Source of the DNA: Bacteroidales bacterium H4
Lineage (GTDB): Bacteria; Bacteroidota; Bacteroidia; Bacteroidales; Muribaculaceae
Length of the DNA: 64,000 nucleotides
Direction of reading: 5' to 3'
NCBI GenBank assembly: GCA_001701165.1
Contig: DAAP01000027.1
Coordinates: 88,643-152,642 of the forward strand
The notes beneath the pieces were generated by a model. That model was given only the letters and a program-made list of their open reading frames with translations, did no database searches and was not told the origin of the DNA. Shown piece by piece: positions 35,180 through 43,324 of this stretch. Position numbers and translations under genes: made by a program. The stretch's first letter is position 1; each line of letters begins with the position of its first letter.

Positions 35180-35833
35180 CTATTCCTTGATGCCGTAGGC
35201 GAGGTCTCCGGCATCACCCAGTCCGGGCACTATGTAGCTGTGTTCGTTGATGTTGTCGTCCACAGCACCCAGCCATACGGTGGTACGGTCGTTGGGGAAA
35301 TTGCTCTTGATGTATTCCACGGCCTGTACCGAGGCAATGACCGAAGCTACGTGTATTTTGGCGGGCATGCCTTTGGTTATCAAAGCACGATAACTCAGAT
35401 CCATGGATGCTCCGGTGGCCAGCATCGGGTCGCATATTATAAGTGTCTTGCCTTCGAGACGCGGCGAGGCAAGGTACTCGATGCACACATCGAAATTCTC
35501 TTTTTCTTTGTACTTGCGGTATGCTGATACAAAGGCGTTTTCGGCTCCGTCAAAGAAGTTTAGGAACCCTTGGTGGAATGGTACGCCGGCACGGAAGATG
35601 GTGGCCAGCACTACTTGCTCGTCCGGGACCATACATACCGATTTGCCTAACGGTGTGGTGACATCCAAAGCCTTGTAGCGCAACGTCTTGCTGATTTCGT
35701 AAGCCATGATTTCGCCCACGCGCTCGAGGTTGCGGCGAAAGCGCAGCGGGTCTTTTTGTATCTCTACGTCACGCATTTGCGACAGGTATACCCCTACCAG
35801 GGAGTTCTGTGCGCCGAAGTCTATAATTTCCAT
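35180..35833 (-). CDS. upp: Uracil phosphoribosyltransferase
   Basis: A 217-residue salvage enzyme converting uracil and PRPP to UMP. The start MEIIDFGAQNSLVGVYLSQMRD is more consistent with the family than the upstream frame start at 35875. PRPP-binding motif in LIICDPMLATGASMDLSYRAL; the C-terminal uracil-binding segment has LGAVDDNINEHSYIVPGLGDAGDLAYG. The last residues GIKE are the usual end for Bacteroidetes Upp. Confidence 0.93.
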   Translation of the reverse strand: MEIIDFGAQNSLVGVYLSQMRDVEIQKDPLRFRRNLERVGEIMAYEISKTLRYKALDVTTPLGKSVCMVPDEQVVLATIFRAGVPFHQGFLNFFDGAENAFVSAYRKYKEKENFDVCIEYLASPRLEGKTLIICDPMLATGASMDLSYRALITKGMPAKIHVASVIASVQAVEYIKSNFPNDRTTVWLGAVDDNINEHSYIVPGLGDAGDLAYGIKE

Positions 35834-35910
35834 ATCCAAATCTTTTGGGTTTGTTTGGAACACAAATTTACGCATATTCCCCGAAAAACAATGCTCTAAT
35901 CAAAAATTAT

Positions 35911-35941
35911 TTTGTCGAATGGCAAAAAGTGCGTACCTTTG
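35911..35941 (+). promoter_or_regulatory. Promoter of the SRP RNA gene
   Basis: TTTG (35911-35914), 19-bp spacer, TACCTTTG (35934-35941): a full Bacteroidetes housekeeping promoter. The predicted start falls at about 35946, at the first base pair of the SRP RNA stem. Confidence 0.75.
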
Positions 35942-35946
35942 CGCTC

Positions 35947-36041
35947 GGGTAAGTCCTACACGACCAGCTCCCTCCCAATCCCCCAGGTCCTGACCGAAGC
36001 AAGGGCAAGAGGTTGAGCGGTGCGATGTAGCAAGCTTACCC
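35947..36041 (+). ncRNA. ffs: Signal recognition particle RNA (4.5S, small bacterial type)
   Basis: A 95-nt RNA whose ends pair (GGGTAAG at 35947-35953 with CTTACCC at 36035-36041). The middle carries the conserved Ffh-binding domain: CCAGGTCCTGACCGAAGCAA, then GGGCAAGAGG, the small-SRP signature with the symmetric and asymmetric internal loops and tetraloop region. A run of seven T directly follows, giving termination, and a perfect promoter precedes it. The RNA forms SRP with Ffh and FtsY to target membrane proteins. Confidence 0.9.
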
Positions 36042-36048
36042 TTTTTTT
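36042..36048 (+). terminator. T-run terminating the SRP RNA
   Basis: Seven T directly after the 3' strand of the closing stem of the SRP RNA; the closing stem itself acts as the terminator hairpin. Confidence 0.6.
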
Positions 36049-36104
36049 ATATCCCACCAAGCGATTGGATGCCGTCACAGGTGCATTATCCGGAGAATTA
36101 TCTT

Positions 36105-36113
36105 TAACTTTGC
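36105..36113 (+). promoter_or_regulatory. -7 promoter element of the M28-sufE-kdsD-ribH operon
   Basis: TAACTTTGC, 49 bp upstream of the M28 peptidase ATG. No TTTG box is evident at the expected distance. Confidence 0.5.
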
Positions 36114-36161
36114 ACCCATAGAACACCATCGCCGACCGCCGGCAGAAAATCAATACATACG

Positions 36162-37214
36162 ATGACAAAGACACGTATCACATTGCTATCATGCGCATTG
36201 GCCGCCTTTGCCACAGCCTCCACCGCGGCATGTTCGTCTAAGGGAACAACCACCGTCGCCGACAGTGATAGTGTGGCGCAGTCCGCGAGGCCGGCGGCAC
36301 CTGCGGCAAATGCCGACAGCGTCTATGCGTATGTCGAGGCCCAAACATCCCTGGGGCCGCGCGTACCCGGCAGCGCGGCACATGCACGATGTGCCGAGAT
36401 GCTTAGGACACATCTGGCTGACGCCGGTGCCGAGGTGTCCACCCATACCGGTACCGGAAGCCTGGCCGACGGGACGCCTATACGCTTCGAGAATATTTTC
36501 GGTCGCTTCGGCAGCGCTGCCCGGCGGCGCATACTGCTGTTGGCGCACTATGACACCCGGCCTTGGGCGGACGAAGACCCGGACCCGGCATATCACAATA
36601 CACCCATAGAGGGCGCCAACGACGGCGCCTCGGGCGTGGCCGTACTGCTCGAAGTGGCACGCAACATCGCCGCCAAAGACCCCGGTATAGGCGTGGACAT
36701 ACTATTCACGGATGCTGAGGACAGCGGCATGAGCGCCCCCGAAGGCTCGGATGAAGCCACGCTGATGCGCTACGAAAACTCGTGGTGCATAGGTACGCAG
36801 CACTGGGTACGCAATATGCCCTATGACATCACCAAGGGCGAGATGCCGGCATATGCCATACTCGTAGACATGGTAGGCGCCGCCGGCGCCGTCTTTGCCA
36901 AGGAATACTTCAGCATGCGCTCGGCGCCGCAAGTCGTGTCCAAGGTGTGGAATGCGGCCGCACGGCGCGGATTGGGCGAACTCTTTGTCCAAAGGCGCGG
37001 CGGAGCCATCAACGACGACCATGTACACATCATAAGCGCCGGAATACCGGCCATAGATATTATTGATGCCGGACGACCGGGAGGATTTACGCCCACATGG
37101 CACACCATGGCCGACAATATCGCCAATATCGACCGCACTACGCTATATGCTGTGGCGCAAGTGCTGCTCGATGTAATCTACTCGGAACAACCATCCGCTA
37201 AACAACAGCCATAA
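36162..37214 (+). CDS. M28-family metallopeptidase / glutaminyl cyclase-like lipoprotein
   Basis: A 350-residue predicted lipoprotein (lipobox STAAC, Cys24) followed by a low-complexity Ala/Ser linker to about residue 50. The mature domain is M28-type: zinc-site residues in LLLAHYDTRPWAD (His129, Asp131), GANDGASGVAVLL (Asp154) and LFTDAEDSG (Glu186, Asp187 region), then HVHIISAGIPAIDIID. The HYDTRPWAD motif with a single bound zinc is typical of bacterial glutaminyl cyclases, which form N-terminal pyroglutamate on exported proteins in the periplasm; an aminopeptidase role is the alternative. First gene of a plus-strand operon. Confidence 0.85.
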   Translation: MTKTRITLLSCALAAFATASTAACSSKGTTTVADSDSVAQSARPAAPAANADSVYAYVEAQTSLGPRVPGSAAHARCAEMLRTHLADAGAEVSTHTGTGSLADGTPIRFENIFGRFGSAARRRILLLAHYDTRPWADEDPDPAYHNTPIEGANDGASGVAVLLEVARNIAAKDPGIGVDILFTDAEDSGMSAPEGSDEATLMRYENSWCIGTQHWVRNMPYDITKGEMPAYAILVDMVGAAGAVFAKEYFSMRSAPQVVSKVWNAAARRGLGELFVQRRGGAINDDHVHIISAGIPAIDIIDAGRPGGFTPTWHTMADNIANIDRTTLYAVAQVLLDVIYSEQPSAKQQP

Positions 37215-37245
37215 CGGCCACCTATACCGAAATAAACATCAGAAA

Positions 37246-37677
37246 ATGACTATAGAAGATAAGCAACAGGAAATCATCCAAGAGTTCGGCGAAATAGACG
37301 ATTGGATGGATCGTTACGCCTGCATCATTGATTTGGGCGGTCAGCTGCCACCCATGCCCGAAAGTGCCAAGACCCCGCAAAACCTCATCGAGGGCTGTCA
37401 AAGCCGTGTATGGCTTGATGCCAAACTCGATGACGACGGACGGCTGGTGTTTAGCGCCGACAGTGATGCACTTATCGTCAAGGGCATCGTATCGATGCTT
37501 GTAGACGTCCTCAGCGGACACACTCCGCAGGAAATATTGGACGCCGACTTGCACTTCATAGACGACATCGGGCTGAGCCGGCATCTGTCGCCCACGCGCT
37601 CCAACGGACTGCTGGCCATGGTGCGCCAAATCAAGGCTTATGCCTTGGCATATGCGCATATCAGCGAGAGCAAATAA
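37246..37677 (+). CDS. sufE: SufE-family sulfur acceptor protein
   Basis: A 143-residue SufE protein that accepts persulfide sulfur from SufS and enhances its desulfurase activity in Fe-S cluster assembly. The acceptor is Cys51 in NLIEGCQSRVW. Other family features: YACIIDLGGQLPPMPE, VSMLVDVLSGHTPQEIL, and the C-terminal LSPTRSNGLLAMVRQI. No other suf genes are in the window. It follows the M28 gene by 31 bp. Confidence 0.93.
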   Translation: MTIEDKQQEIIQEFGEIDDWMDRYACIIDLGGQLPPMPESAKTPQNLIEGCQSRVWLDAKLDDDGRLVFSADSDALIVKGIVSMLVDVLSGHTPQEILDADLHFIDDIGLSRHLSPTRSNGLLAMVRQIKAYALAYAHISESK

Positions 37678-37710
37678 GCTAAACACAAGATTATCTATCC
37701 AACACCAACG

Positions 37711-38331
37711 ATGAGTAGCAAGATACAAGAATCCATGCGCCATATACTGGACGCCGAAAGCCGTGCCATCGCCGCCATTCCGGTCAGCGATGCCTACGAC
37801 CGTGCCGTCGCCCTCATAATAGAGCGCGTACACCGCCTCGGCGGCAAGCTGGTAGCCTCCGGCATGGGCAAGGCCGGGCAAATAGCCCAAAACATTGCCT
37901 CGACATTCTCGTCCACGGGTACCCCGGCTGTCAATCTGCATCCGGGTGAAGCCCAGCACGGCGACCTTGGCGTGCTGCAACCCCACGATGTTATGCTCCT
38001 GGTGTCCAATTCGGGCAAGACACGCGAAATTGTCGATTTGGTAGCTCTGGCACGGGGACTCTACGACGGAATACCATTGATTGTCATTACCGGCAATCCG
38101 GACAGTCCGCTGGCCAACGATGCCGACGTCACTCTCTCCACGGGTCATGCCCCCGAAGTATGCCCTCTGGGTCTGACACCCACCACCTCCACCACCTGCA
38201 TGACCGTCATCGGCGATGTACTGGCCACTGCGGTGATGTCCGCCATAGGGTTTACGCGTCAGGACTACGCCCGTCGCCACCATGGCGGATACCTCGGCAG
38301 CGCCGCACGCGGCGACGGCACCATACATTGA
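37711..38331 (+). CDS. kdsD: SIS-domain sugar isomerase, likely arabinose 5-phosphate isomerase without CBS domains
   Basis: A 206-residue SIS protein. KdsD-type features are LVASGMGKAGQIAQNIASTFSSTGTPA, HPGEAQHGDLGVL, LLVSNSGKTREIV, and EVCPLGLTPTTSTT followed by RHHGGYLG. KdsD interconverts ribulose 5-phosphate and arabinose 5-phosphate for KDO synthesis. Classical KdsD has two CBS domains after the SIS domain; here the protein stops after the SIS domain, as in the short forms of some Bacteroidetes. It is located in an operon with sufE (33 bp upstream) and a PfkB-like gene (37 bp downstream). Symbol is by family, specificity unproved. Confidence 0.82.
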   Translation: MSSKIQESMRHILDAESRAIAAIPVSDAYDRAVALIIERVHRLGGKLVASGMGKAGQIAQNIASTFSSTGTPAVNLHPGEAQHGDLGVLQPHDVMLLVSNSGKTREIVDLVALARGLYDGIPLIVITGNPDSPLANDADVTLSTGHAPEVCPLGLTPTTSTTCMTVIGDVLATAVMSAIGFTRQDYARRHHGGYLGSAARGDGTIH

Positions 38332-38368
38332 CATCAAAATCCCGGCCCGCAACAGGCCATATTACAAT

Positions 38369-39172
38369 ATGTCTAAAATCTTCTGCATAGGCGAATGTGC
38401 GCTGGCCTTCGACTTAGACGGCAGTGCCGCCAATATCGGACTCTTCGGACGCATTGCCCAAGCTGCCGCCATTCTCGGACGGCAAGGCACGCCGGTGTCC
38501 ATACTTTCCGAAGCCGCCGCCGACCCCGTGGGGCAGGCCGCCGTGGATACCCTGACCGAAGCCGGCGTCAACACTGCCGGTATTGACCGTTTCACCGATG
38601 GCACGACCCCGGTAATCATACGTATGGGCACACGCCCAATACGCTACGAAAACTATGGTGACGAATGTTTCGACATCGTCTGGCCCAATATCACCAGAGG
38701 CGACATCGTCGTCTTCGGCGAATTCTACGCCTTGGACGGGCGCATGCGTGCACGCATGGTGCCGCTGCTGGACAGCGCCGCCGAGCGAGGTGCCGTGATG
38801 ATATACCTGCCCGGGTTTATGCCGTCGCAGACGCCGCGCATTACGCGCGTAATGCCAGCCATACTCGACAATCTCGAGCGCGCGCATATCGTCATCACCG
38901 ATACCGAGGCCCTCACCACCATTTTCGACAACCCGGACGGACAGGCCTGCTACGAACAGCACATCCGCTACTCGGCGCCGGTGATGGTACATGTAGACGG
39001 CGCTACCGCCACCATATTCGGCCCGGGCATACACGCGAGCGCCGACAATACGGCCGACATCAGTGCAATCACCGCACATGTGGCTCAGACCATAGCTGCA
39101 CGCCATATTGCCGCCGATAGCATTATCGGAATGTCTCGCGAGGACGCCCTAAGCCTCGTAAATCCTCGATAA
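38369..39172 (+). CDS. PfkB/ribokinase-like protein lacking the GxGD catalytic motif
   Basis: A 267-residue protein from the start MSKIFCIGECALAFDLDG, 37 bp after kdsD (the longer frame overlaps kdsD and is not conserved). The N-terminal half matches PfkB sugar kinases: GGSAANI-like SAANIGLFGRIAQAAAILGRQG, then VSILSEAAADPVGQAAVDTLTEAGV and TPVIIRMGTRPIRYENYG, and it has VVFGEFYALDGR. The C-terminal half is reduced: where kinases have TGAGDSF (anion hole and catalytic base), this protein has HASADNTADISAI. Length is below the usual 290-320. It may be a pseudokinase, a binding protein, or an enzyme with a changed mechanism. Neighbours are kdsD and ribH. Confidence 0.78.
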   Translation: MSKIFCIGECALAFDLDGSAANIGLFGRIAQAAAILGRQGTPVSILSEAAADPVGQAAVDTLTEAGVNTAGIDRFTDGTTPVIIRMGTRPIRYENYGDECFDIVWPNITRGDIVVFGEFYALDGRMRARMVPLLDSAAERGAVMIYLPGFMPSQTPRITRVMPAILDNLERAHIVITDTEALTTIFDNPDGQACYEQHIRYSAPVMVHVDGATATIFGPGIHASADNTADISAITAHVAQTIAARHIAADSIIGMSREDALSLVNPR

Positions 39173-39244
39173 TAGATACGCGCCACACGACGACACACAG
39201 CACATTACGACCAAATATACAAAGCCACAAAAAATATAGGAACA

Positions 39245-39745
39245 ATGTCCACCGAACTTCATAACCGACAAGACGCCCCCCTCGAGCTGATGCCCGAAGC
39301 CGTGGGCGATATGCGTGCCGCCATAGTCACCGCACGTTTCAACAGCGACATCACCTACGCCCTGCGCGACGCCGCACTCAAGACTTTCAAAGATGCCGGC
39401 ATCGATGACTCGGACGTCGACACCTTCGAAGTGCCCGGCGCCGTCGAGCTGACCTTCGCCGCCTCACAGCTCATCGAAAGCGGCGCCTACGACGTTGTCA
39501 TTGTCTTCGGATGCGTCATACGCGGCGGCACACCACATTTCGACTACGTATGCCAAAGCGTCACTCAAGGCATTACGCTGCTCAATAGCGACTGCGACAT
39601 CCCCGTCATCTTCGGCGTCCTCACCACCGACGATCATCAGCAAGCCGCAGACCGCGCCGGCGGAAGCCTTGGCAACAAAGGCACCGAATGTGCCCTCGCC
39701 GCCATCGAGATGGTCCAACTCACCCGCGACATCCGCGAAAAATAA
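39245..39745 (+). CDS. ribH: 6,7-dimethyl-8-ribityllumazine synthase
   Basis: A 166-residue lumazine synthase of riboflavin synthesis, which condenses the pyrimidine intermediate with 3,4-dihydroxy-2-butanone 4-phosphate. Conserved motifs are AAIVTARFNSDIT, EVPGAVELTFAA, FGCVIRGGTPHFDYVCQSVTQGI (catalytic His), PVIFGVLTTDD, and NKGTECALAAIEMV. Last gene of the M28-sufE-kdsD-PfkB-ribH run; its position fits no specific pathway link to the others. Confidence 0.95.
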   Translation: MSTELHNRQDAPLELMPEAVGDMRAAIVTARFNSDITYALRDAALKTFKDAGIDDSDVDTFEVPGAVELTFAASQLIESGAYDVVIVFGCVIRGGTPHFDYVCQSVTQGITLLNSDCDIPVIFGVLTTDDHQQAADRAGGSLGNKGTECALAAIEMVQLTRDIREK

Positions 39746-39781
39746 CAGCAGAAACCTCGGAGCGTTATCTGATTTATCAAT

Positions 39782-39802
39782 TTGGACACCACCGGTGTCC
39801 AA
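39782..39802. repeat. Perfect 9-bp inverted repeat after ribH
   Basis: TTGGACACC-ACC-GGTGTCCAA, 37 bp after the ribH stop. It has no T run, so it is either a weak terminator or a leftover of an inserted element. The next 200 bases (to 40019) contain no gene apart from a weak 39-codon frame. Confidence 0.5.
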
Positions 39803-40019
39803 TTATAGTGGCTTGATTTTCTGTAAGCTACTCCGGTTGAGGATGATTTGAAACGACAGCTTTATCTTGCTGATCAAAGATGGTCAAAAGGCACTCTCAA
39901 AGCAAAAATTGAGATAGTGTTCCAGCCGGTATGTCTGAGGAGATAATAATCAAGCCTGCAGACAATGAGGACAATAGGTTTTTTACATATTATGTGAAGC
40001 GTAATGGGTTTTACCCATA

Positions 40020-40580
40020 TCAAGACTTCAACACACTTGCCATGCGATGAAGTCTGAAAGCATCCGTCTGCATGAATTCAAAAGAGTCAAAATCGCCATA
40101 ACAAGAGCAATAACCGAACAAATACTTGGCGGCACGATAAATTCTGTAAAACATATTGCCATTTTTCATAGACACACAAACAGATAACTCCGAATATGTC
40201 GGCTCGCTCCCATCGCAGAGAGTACTTTGACGCGTCTCAAAAGCCACGTCATACACGTTGTCCCTGCTTTGAAATGTGAAATGAATAGGATTTGTATCCC
40301 TATCTGTAACAGATAAACCCGCATCCAAATACTTTGCAAACCATTCAAGCCTGTCCGCATCTTCGGGACAAAACAGCATTGCATCAAAATCTCCATCCTT
40401 TCGCTTTATACCAAATAGATATTTTATCGCACACTTCAGTTTGTCCCAAAAAGGAATATGAACAAGATGAAAACTCCCGTAAACAATGTGTTCTTCGTTT
40501 TCTTTTGTTTCAAGAACTCGTAAGACTAACTGATGGCGGACATCAAAACATTTGCACACAAACAATTCTGTTCTTTCCAT
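40020..40580 (-). CDS. Hypothetical protein with internal duplication
   Basis: A 186-residue soluble protein with start MERTELFVCKCFDVRHQLVL (the longer upstream frame lacks an ATG nearby). Two halves are similar: CAIKYLFGIKRKDGDFDAMLF, followed by EDADRLEWFAKYL, and AAKYLFGYCSCYGDFDSFEF, followed by TDAFRLHRMASVL. This AIKYLFG-x-GDFD-x-F-x-DA-x-RL module resembles short proteins of phages and mobile elements in Bacteroidetes; I do not know a function. Base composition is AT-richer than the flanking operons, consistent with transfer. Confidence 0.65.
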   Translation of the reverse strand: MERTELFVCKCFDVRHQLVLRVLETKENEEHIVYGSFHLVHIPFWDKLKCAIKYLFGIKRKDGDFDAMLFCPEDADRLEWFAKYLDAGLSVTDRDTNPIHFTFQSRDNVYDVAFETRQSTLCDGSEPTYSELSVCVSMKNGNMFYRIYRAAKYLFGYCSCYGDFDSFEFMQTDAFRLHRMASVLKS

Positions 40581-40754
40581 AAATGAGGCTATTATAAGAA
40601 ATTCGGCGTAATTAGTAATGGATAAGCTACGCAAACACCATGCCACAAAACGACAATTGACCTGATGCGAAGGCACACTTGCATATACAAAAAGAATTGG
40701 CAGCTGCGGCAGTTGCCAATTCTTTTTGTATGTAGAGATTATGCCGAAGCGCCG

Positions 40755-41165
40755 TTACTTGTAGCGGTGCCAGGTTACGCTCTCATCGTATTCGTCCGAC
40801 CAAACGATTTCATTCTCAGATACGGACTTGGCTATCAGTCGTGAAGTATATACCTCACCTTCAAATTCAGAGTCGATGACCATATTCAGAACGTTGTCTT
40901 TGCAGGACCACGATGTAATTATGTCGCATTTCCCTTTGTTTACATAGGACTCATGATCTAGGTAATTCTGGCCTGATCCATAGGAATTCAGTACGAAGTA
41001 CTCACCATCATCGTTAATCCAGGTTCCTACTAAAATTGTCTCAAGATTTTTGCTGTCTTTTTCAGGTTCATCGTCATCATCTCCACATCCGGAAAAAGTC
41101 ACGGACATAATGACACACAGAGCTACAGCGAGCAGCGACTGCAGATGTAAAAGTTTGTGTTTCAT
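40755..41165 (-). CDS. Small lipoprotein, lipocalin-like
   Basis: A 136-residue predicted lipoprotein: signal peptide with lipobox TFSGC (Cys27) followed by acidic GDDDDEPEKD, a surface-export type signal. The mature part is all-beta with LVGTWINDDGEYFVL at the start and DESVTWHRYK at the end, like the lipocalin-like/DUF4923-type lipoproteins of Bacteroides. Function unknown. It is preceded by a long AT-rich region with a good promoter. Confidence 0.7.
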   Translation of the reverse strand: MKHKLLHLQSLLAVALCVIMSVTFSGCGDDDDEPEKDSKNLETILVGTWINDDGEYFVLNSYGSGQNYLDHESYVNKGKCDIITSWSCKDNVLNMVIDSEFEGEVYTSRLIAKSVSENEIVWSDEYDESVTWHRYK

Positions 41166-41481
41166 ATATTAAAACAGAATTTTTTGCTCCACAATCCCAA
41201 TGAAGCCGTTATTCTAAGAAAGAAAAGGTGTGGGATTGTATTCTGCATATCCCTTTTAGTTGGCTTCTCGCATTGCCTTTGATAGAAGATATACAGTATA
41301 ACCCACACCGATAAGCTATATAGATATCTCCTAATAGGGATATGTATTAGCTACGATGCAGGTGTTATTGTCGTTATCTCTCTATCTATTAGCGAATTTT
41401 GCGAGAATTTACTAAAAGAAGATAATTCAAATAACACCTTTTCAGATGTAATGAACCAACGCTTTGGCTCTATTTTCGATT
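41166..41481. other. Long AT-rich leader of the small lipoprotein gene
   Basis: Between the promoter (41482-41513, minus) and the lipoprotein ATG lie about 310 bases. They hold a pair AGGTGTGGG (41227-41235) / CCCACACC (41300-41307) that could fold, and short frames without recognisable protein. No known riboswitch is seen. Confidence 0.35.
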
Positions 41482-41513
41482 GCAAAGGTAATGCTATTTT
41501 TTGTAAAACCAAA
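41482..41513 (-). promoter_or_regulatory. Promoter upstream of the small lipoprotein gene
   Basis: TTTG (41513-41510), 19-bp spacer, TACCTTTGC (41490-41482) on the minus strand. It fully matches the Bacteroidetes consensus. Confidence 0.65.
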
Positions 41514-41630
41514 ACATTCAGAGCGAAAACATCTATTGTCGTTCAGATATGGAGCTGCAGGGGGGGGGCGGTTGTGTGACACAACTTGTGGACCGTGGCA
41601 CATAATGGCCGACAATTCAAAAAAAAGTTG

Positions 41631-41639
41631 TACCTTTGC
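41631..41639 (+). promoter_or_regulatory. -7 promoter element of tRNA-Leu
   Basis: TACCTTTGC ends 9 bp before the first base of the tRNA, so transcription starts at or just before the mature 5' end. Confidence 0.6.
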
Positions 41640-41648
41640 GGCACGTTA

Positions 41649-41730
41649 GCGCCCGTGGCGTAATTGGTAGCCGCGTTAGACTTAGGATCTAATGTCTTAG
41701 GACGTGGGGGTTCGAGTCCCCCCGGGCGCA
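41649..41730 (+). tRNA. tRNA-Leu (anticodon TAG)
   Basis: An 82-nt class II tRNA. Acceptor stem GCGCCCG (41649-41655) pairs with CGGGCGC (41723-41729); discriminator A at 41730, CCA not encoded. Anticodon arm TTAGA-CTTAGGA-TCTAA gives anticodon TAG; a long variable arm (GTCTTAGGAC) marks Leu; T arm GGGGG-TTCGAGT-CCCCC is perfect. The surrounding genes on both sides are AT-rich accessory genes. Confidence 0.97.
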
Positions 41731-41888
41731 CATAGCAAGCCGCGACAGCCCCACAGCTGCCGCGGCTTTGCTGTAATATTCGGTACTGATATGCCTAAAA
41801 TAGAGCGTCCGGGACAAAAAGCAAGAAGATGTCCGGATATAATTGAAACATCGGACATCTTCTCGTTTTCTTGATGTGATGCAAGGGC

Positions 41889-42608
41889 TTATTCCTGCGT
41901 CATACCTTTTTCGTTTTCGTCTTCGTCTTCATAAGATATTGTGGAAAACAGAATCGCGTAAGCTTCGATTTTTTGTTTTCCTTCAACAACAAAGCCCATA
42001 TTAGGATTTGTAATTTTTACATTATTGAACCCGGCAATCTCTACATCGTTTACAAGAAAGTATAGCCGACCTCGGGACTGCACAAGGCTCACATCGAACA
42101 TTTTTTTGTCCTTTAGTATTTCATTTAGCGCAGTAGCATACTCTTCGTCCGAAACCTCTTTTTTGCGCGAGGCAAGTTTATACATCCCGCGTTTTATGAT
42201 CGAGAATTCTCCTTTTTCGCATATGCCATAAGCATATCCTTTTTTGCCAAACAGTATTGCCGAAAAACTATTTTCATTCTCATAATCGAATGCTATTCCA
42301 AACGACGGAACGTCTTTTAATTCAGAAGGCTTAAATATGAATTCGACAAAGAAGTCCTCCTCTTCCGGATTTAATGAGAATTCGGCGCAAGAGACAACGA
42401 TTCGCTTGTCTTCCTTTGATTCAATAATCAGTTTTTGCTTTTTCAGCACACATTGCGCTTTCTTTTCTTCGTACACATTCCACTGTAATTCAGGATCGCC
42501 TACTTCCATGAATTTCAGGGAATATTCTCCTTTTGTTTTAAGCTGAAACTGAGCATAGCTTGCGATGGAGCAAAGAGCTAATACCAAAGATATTATAATG
42601 CGTTTCAT
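41889..42608 (-). CDS. Secreted hypothetical protein
   Basis: A 239-residue exported protein with signal peptide MKRIIISLVLALCSIASYAQ. The mature part is beta-rich, with repeated strands such as FFVEFIFKP, SFGIAFDYENENSFSAILFG and RLYFLVNDVEIAGFNNVKI, a layout like a concanavalin A-type sandwich. The end is acidic (EDEDENEKG). It lies 26 bp downstream of the PEGA-domain gene on the same strand, so they may act together. No recognised family. Confidence 0.68.
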   Translation of the reverse strand: MKRIIISLVLALCSIASYAQFQLKTKGEYSLKFMEVGDPELQWNVYEEKKAQCVLKKQKLIIESKEDKRIVVSCAEFSLNPEEEDFFVEFIFKPSELKDVPSFGIAFDYENENSFSAILFGKKGYAYGICEKGEFSIIKRGMYKLASRKKEVSDEEYATALNEILKDKKMFDVSLVQSRGRLYFLVNDVEIAGFNNVKITNPNMGFVVEGKQKIEAYAILFSTISYEDEDENEKGMTQE

Positions 42609-42634
42609 TTTTTACATCATCGTTTATCTTATGA

Positions 42635-43324
42635 TTACTCCCCACCGCCAACTGTTGTTTGCAGCTCCTGGAGCAACGGGTCAAACAGTCGCATAGTTCG
42701 GTCATATCTTTCGTAGCAGTTGTTACCTCTGCAGTCGTTTTCCTTGATTTCGGTTATTAAACGTGCACGATACGAAACCACTTCTTCATCAGTGAAAGAA
42801 ATGCGAACCTCAAGCCGAGTGCGAACCGTTTCATTTTTGAACCGATTGACGGCCCAGCCGGTCTTTATCCACCCGGCACTTTTGTCTCGTACTTCGATAT
42901 TATCGAAATAACTTGTGGCAACACTCATCAGACGCTTCCATATCATATCCTCTGTCAGGCCTTTTCGACACGTGATGTCAAACCATGCATTGGGTTGCAC
43001 TCCGGCGTCTTCGCCGGACGAAGAAGCCTTGTAGGCTTCGGATTCGGGTATCTCGTATACGACTGTGTTCTTGGGATTGCTCTTAAGAAGTCGGTATTTT
43101 CGGGTAATATACCCCGGCGCTTCTACCGAAACAACGTAAAACTCGTTGTGCTTGTCAAACTTGACTTGATAAGTGCCTGTACCGACTTCCTGACCATCAA
43201 TATAGATGGTCGCAAATTCCGGAATGGTTTTAATGGTGATTTTCTTTGCTCCAAAAAAAGGATACGCCGCGAATGATGCGGTTAAAATCGCAATCACACA
43301 GATTAAGAATTTTAGATTTCTCAT
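42635..43324 (-). CDS. PEGA-domain envelope protein
   Basis: A 229-residue protein from MRNLKFLICVIAILTASFAAYPFFG, a signal peptide or N-terminal membrane anchor. Residues 28-95 form a PEGA module (IKTIPEFATIYIDGQEVGTG, then YQVKFDKHNEF, VSVEAPGYITRKYRLL). A second domain (about 115-220) is unassigned and has CRKGLTEDMIWKRLMSVATSYF and RTRLEVRISFTDEEVVSY. PEGA domains bind other envelope parts. Upstream partner of the secreted protein at 41889-42608, with 26 bp between them. Confidence 0.7.
   Translation of the reverse strand: MRNLKFLICVIAILTASFAAYPFFGAKKITIKTIPEFATIYIDGQEVGTGTYQVKFDKHNEFYVVSVEAPGYITRKYRLLKSNPKNTVVYEIPESEAYKASSSGEDAGVQPNAWFDITCRKGLTEDMIWKRLMSVATSYFDNIEVRDKSAGWIKTGWAVNRFKNETVRTRLEVRISFTDEEVVSYRARLITEIKENDCRGNNCYERYDRTMRLFDPLLQELQTTVGGGE

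Noticed and set aside
37222..38352. 376-codon minus-strand open frame
   Set aside because: Antisense to sufE and the SIS isomerase; no protein-like features.
39782..39802. Perfect inverted repeat as an insertion-sequence end
   Set aside because: No second end or transposase is present nearby; a terminator or chance palindrome is enough.
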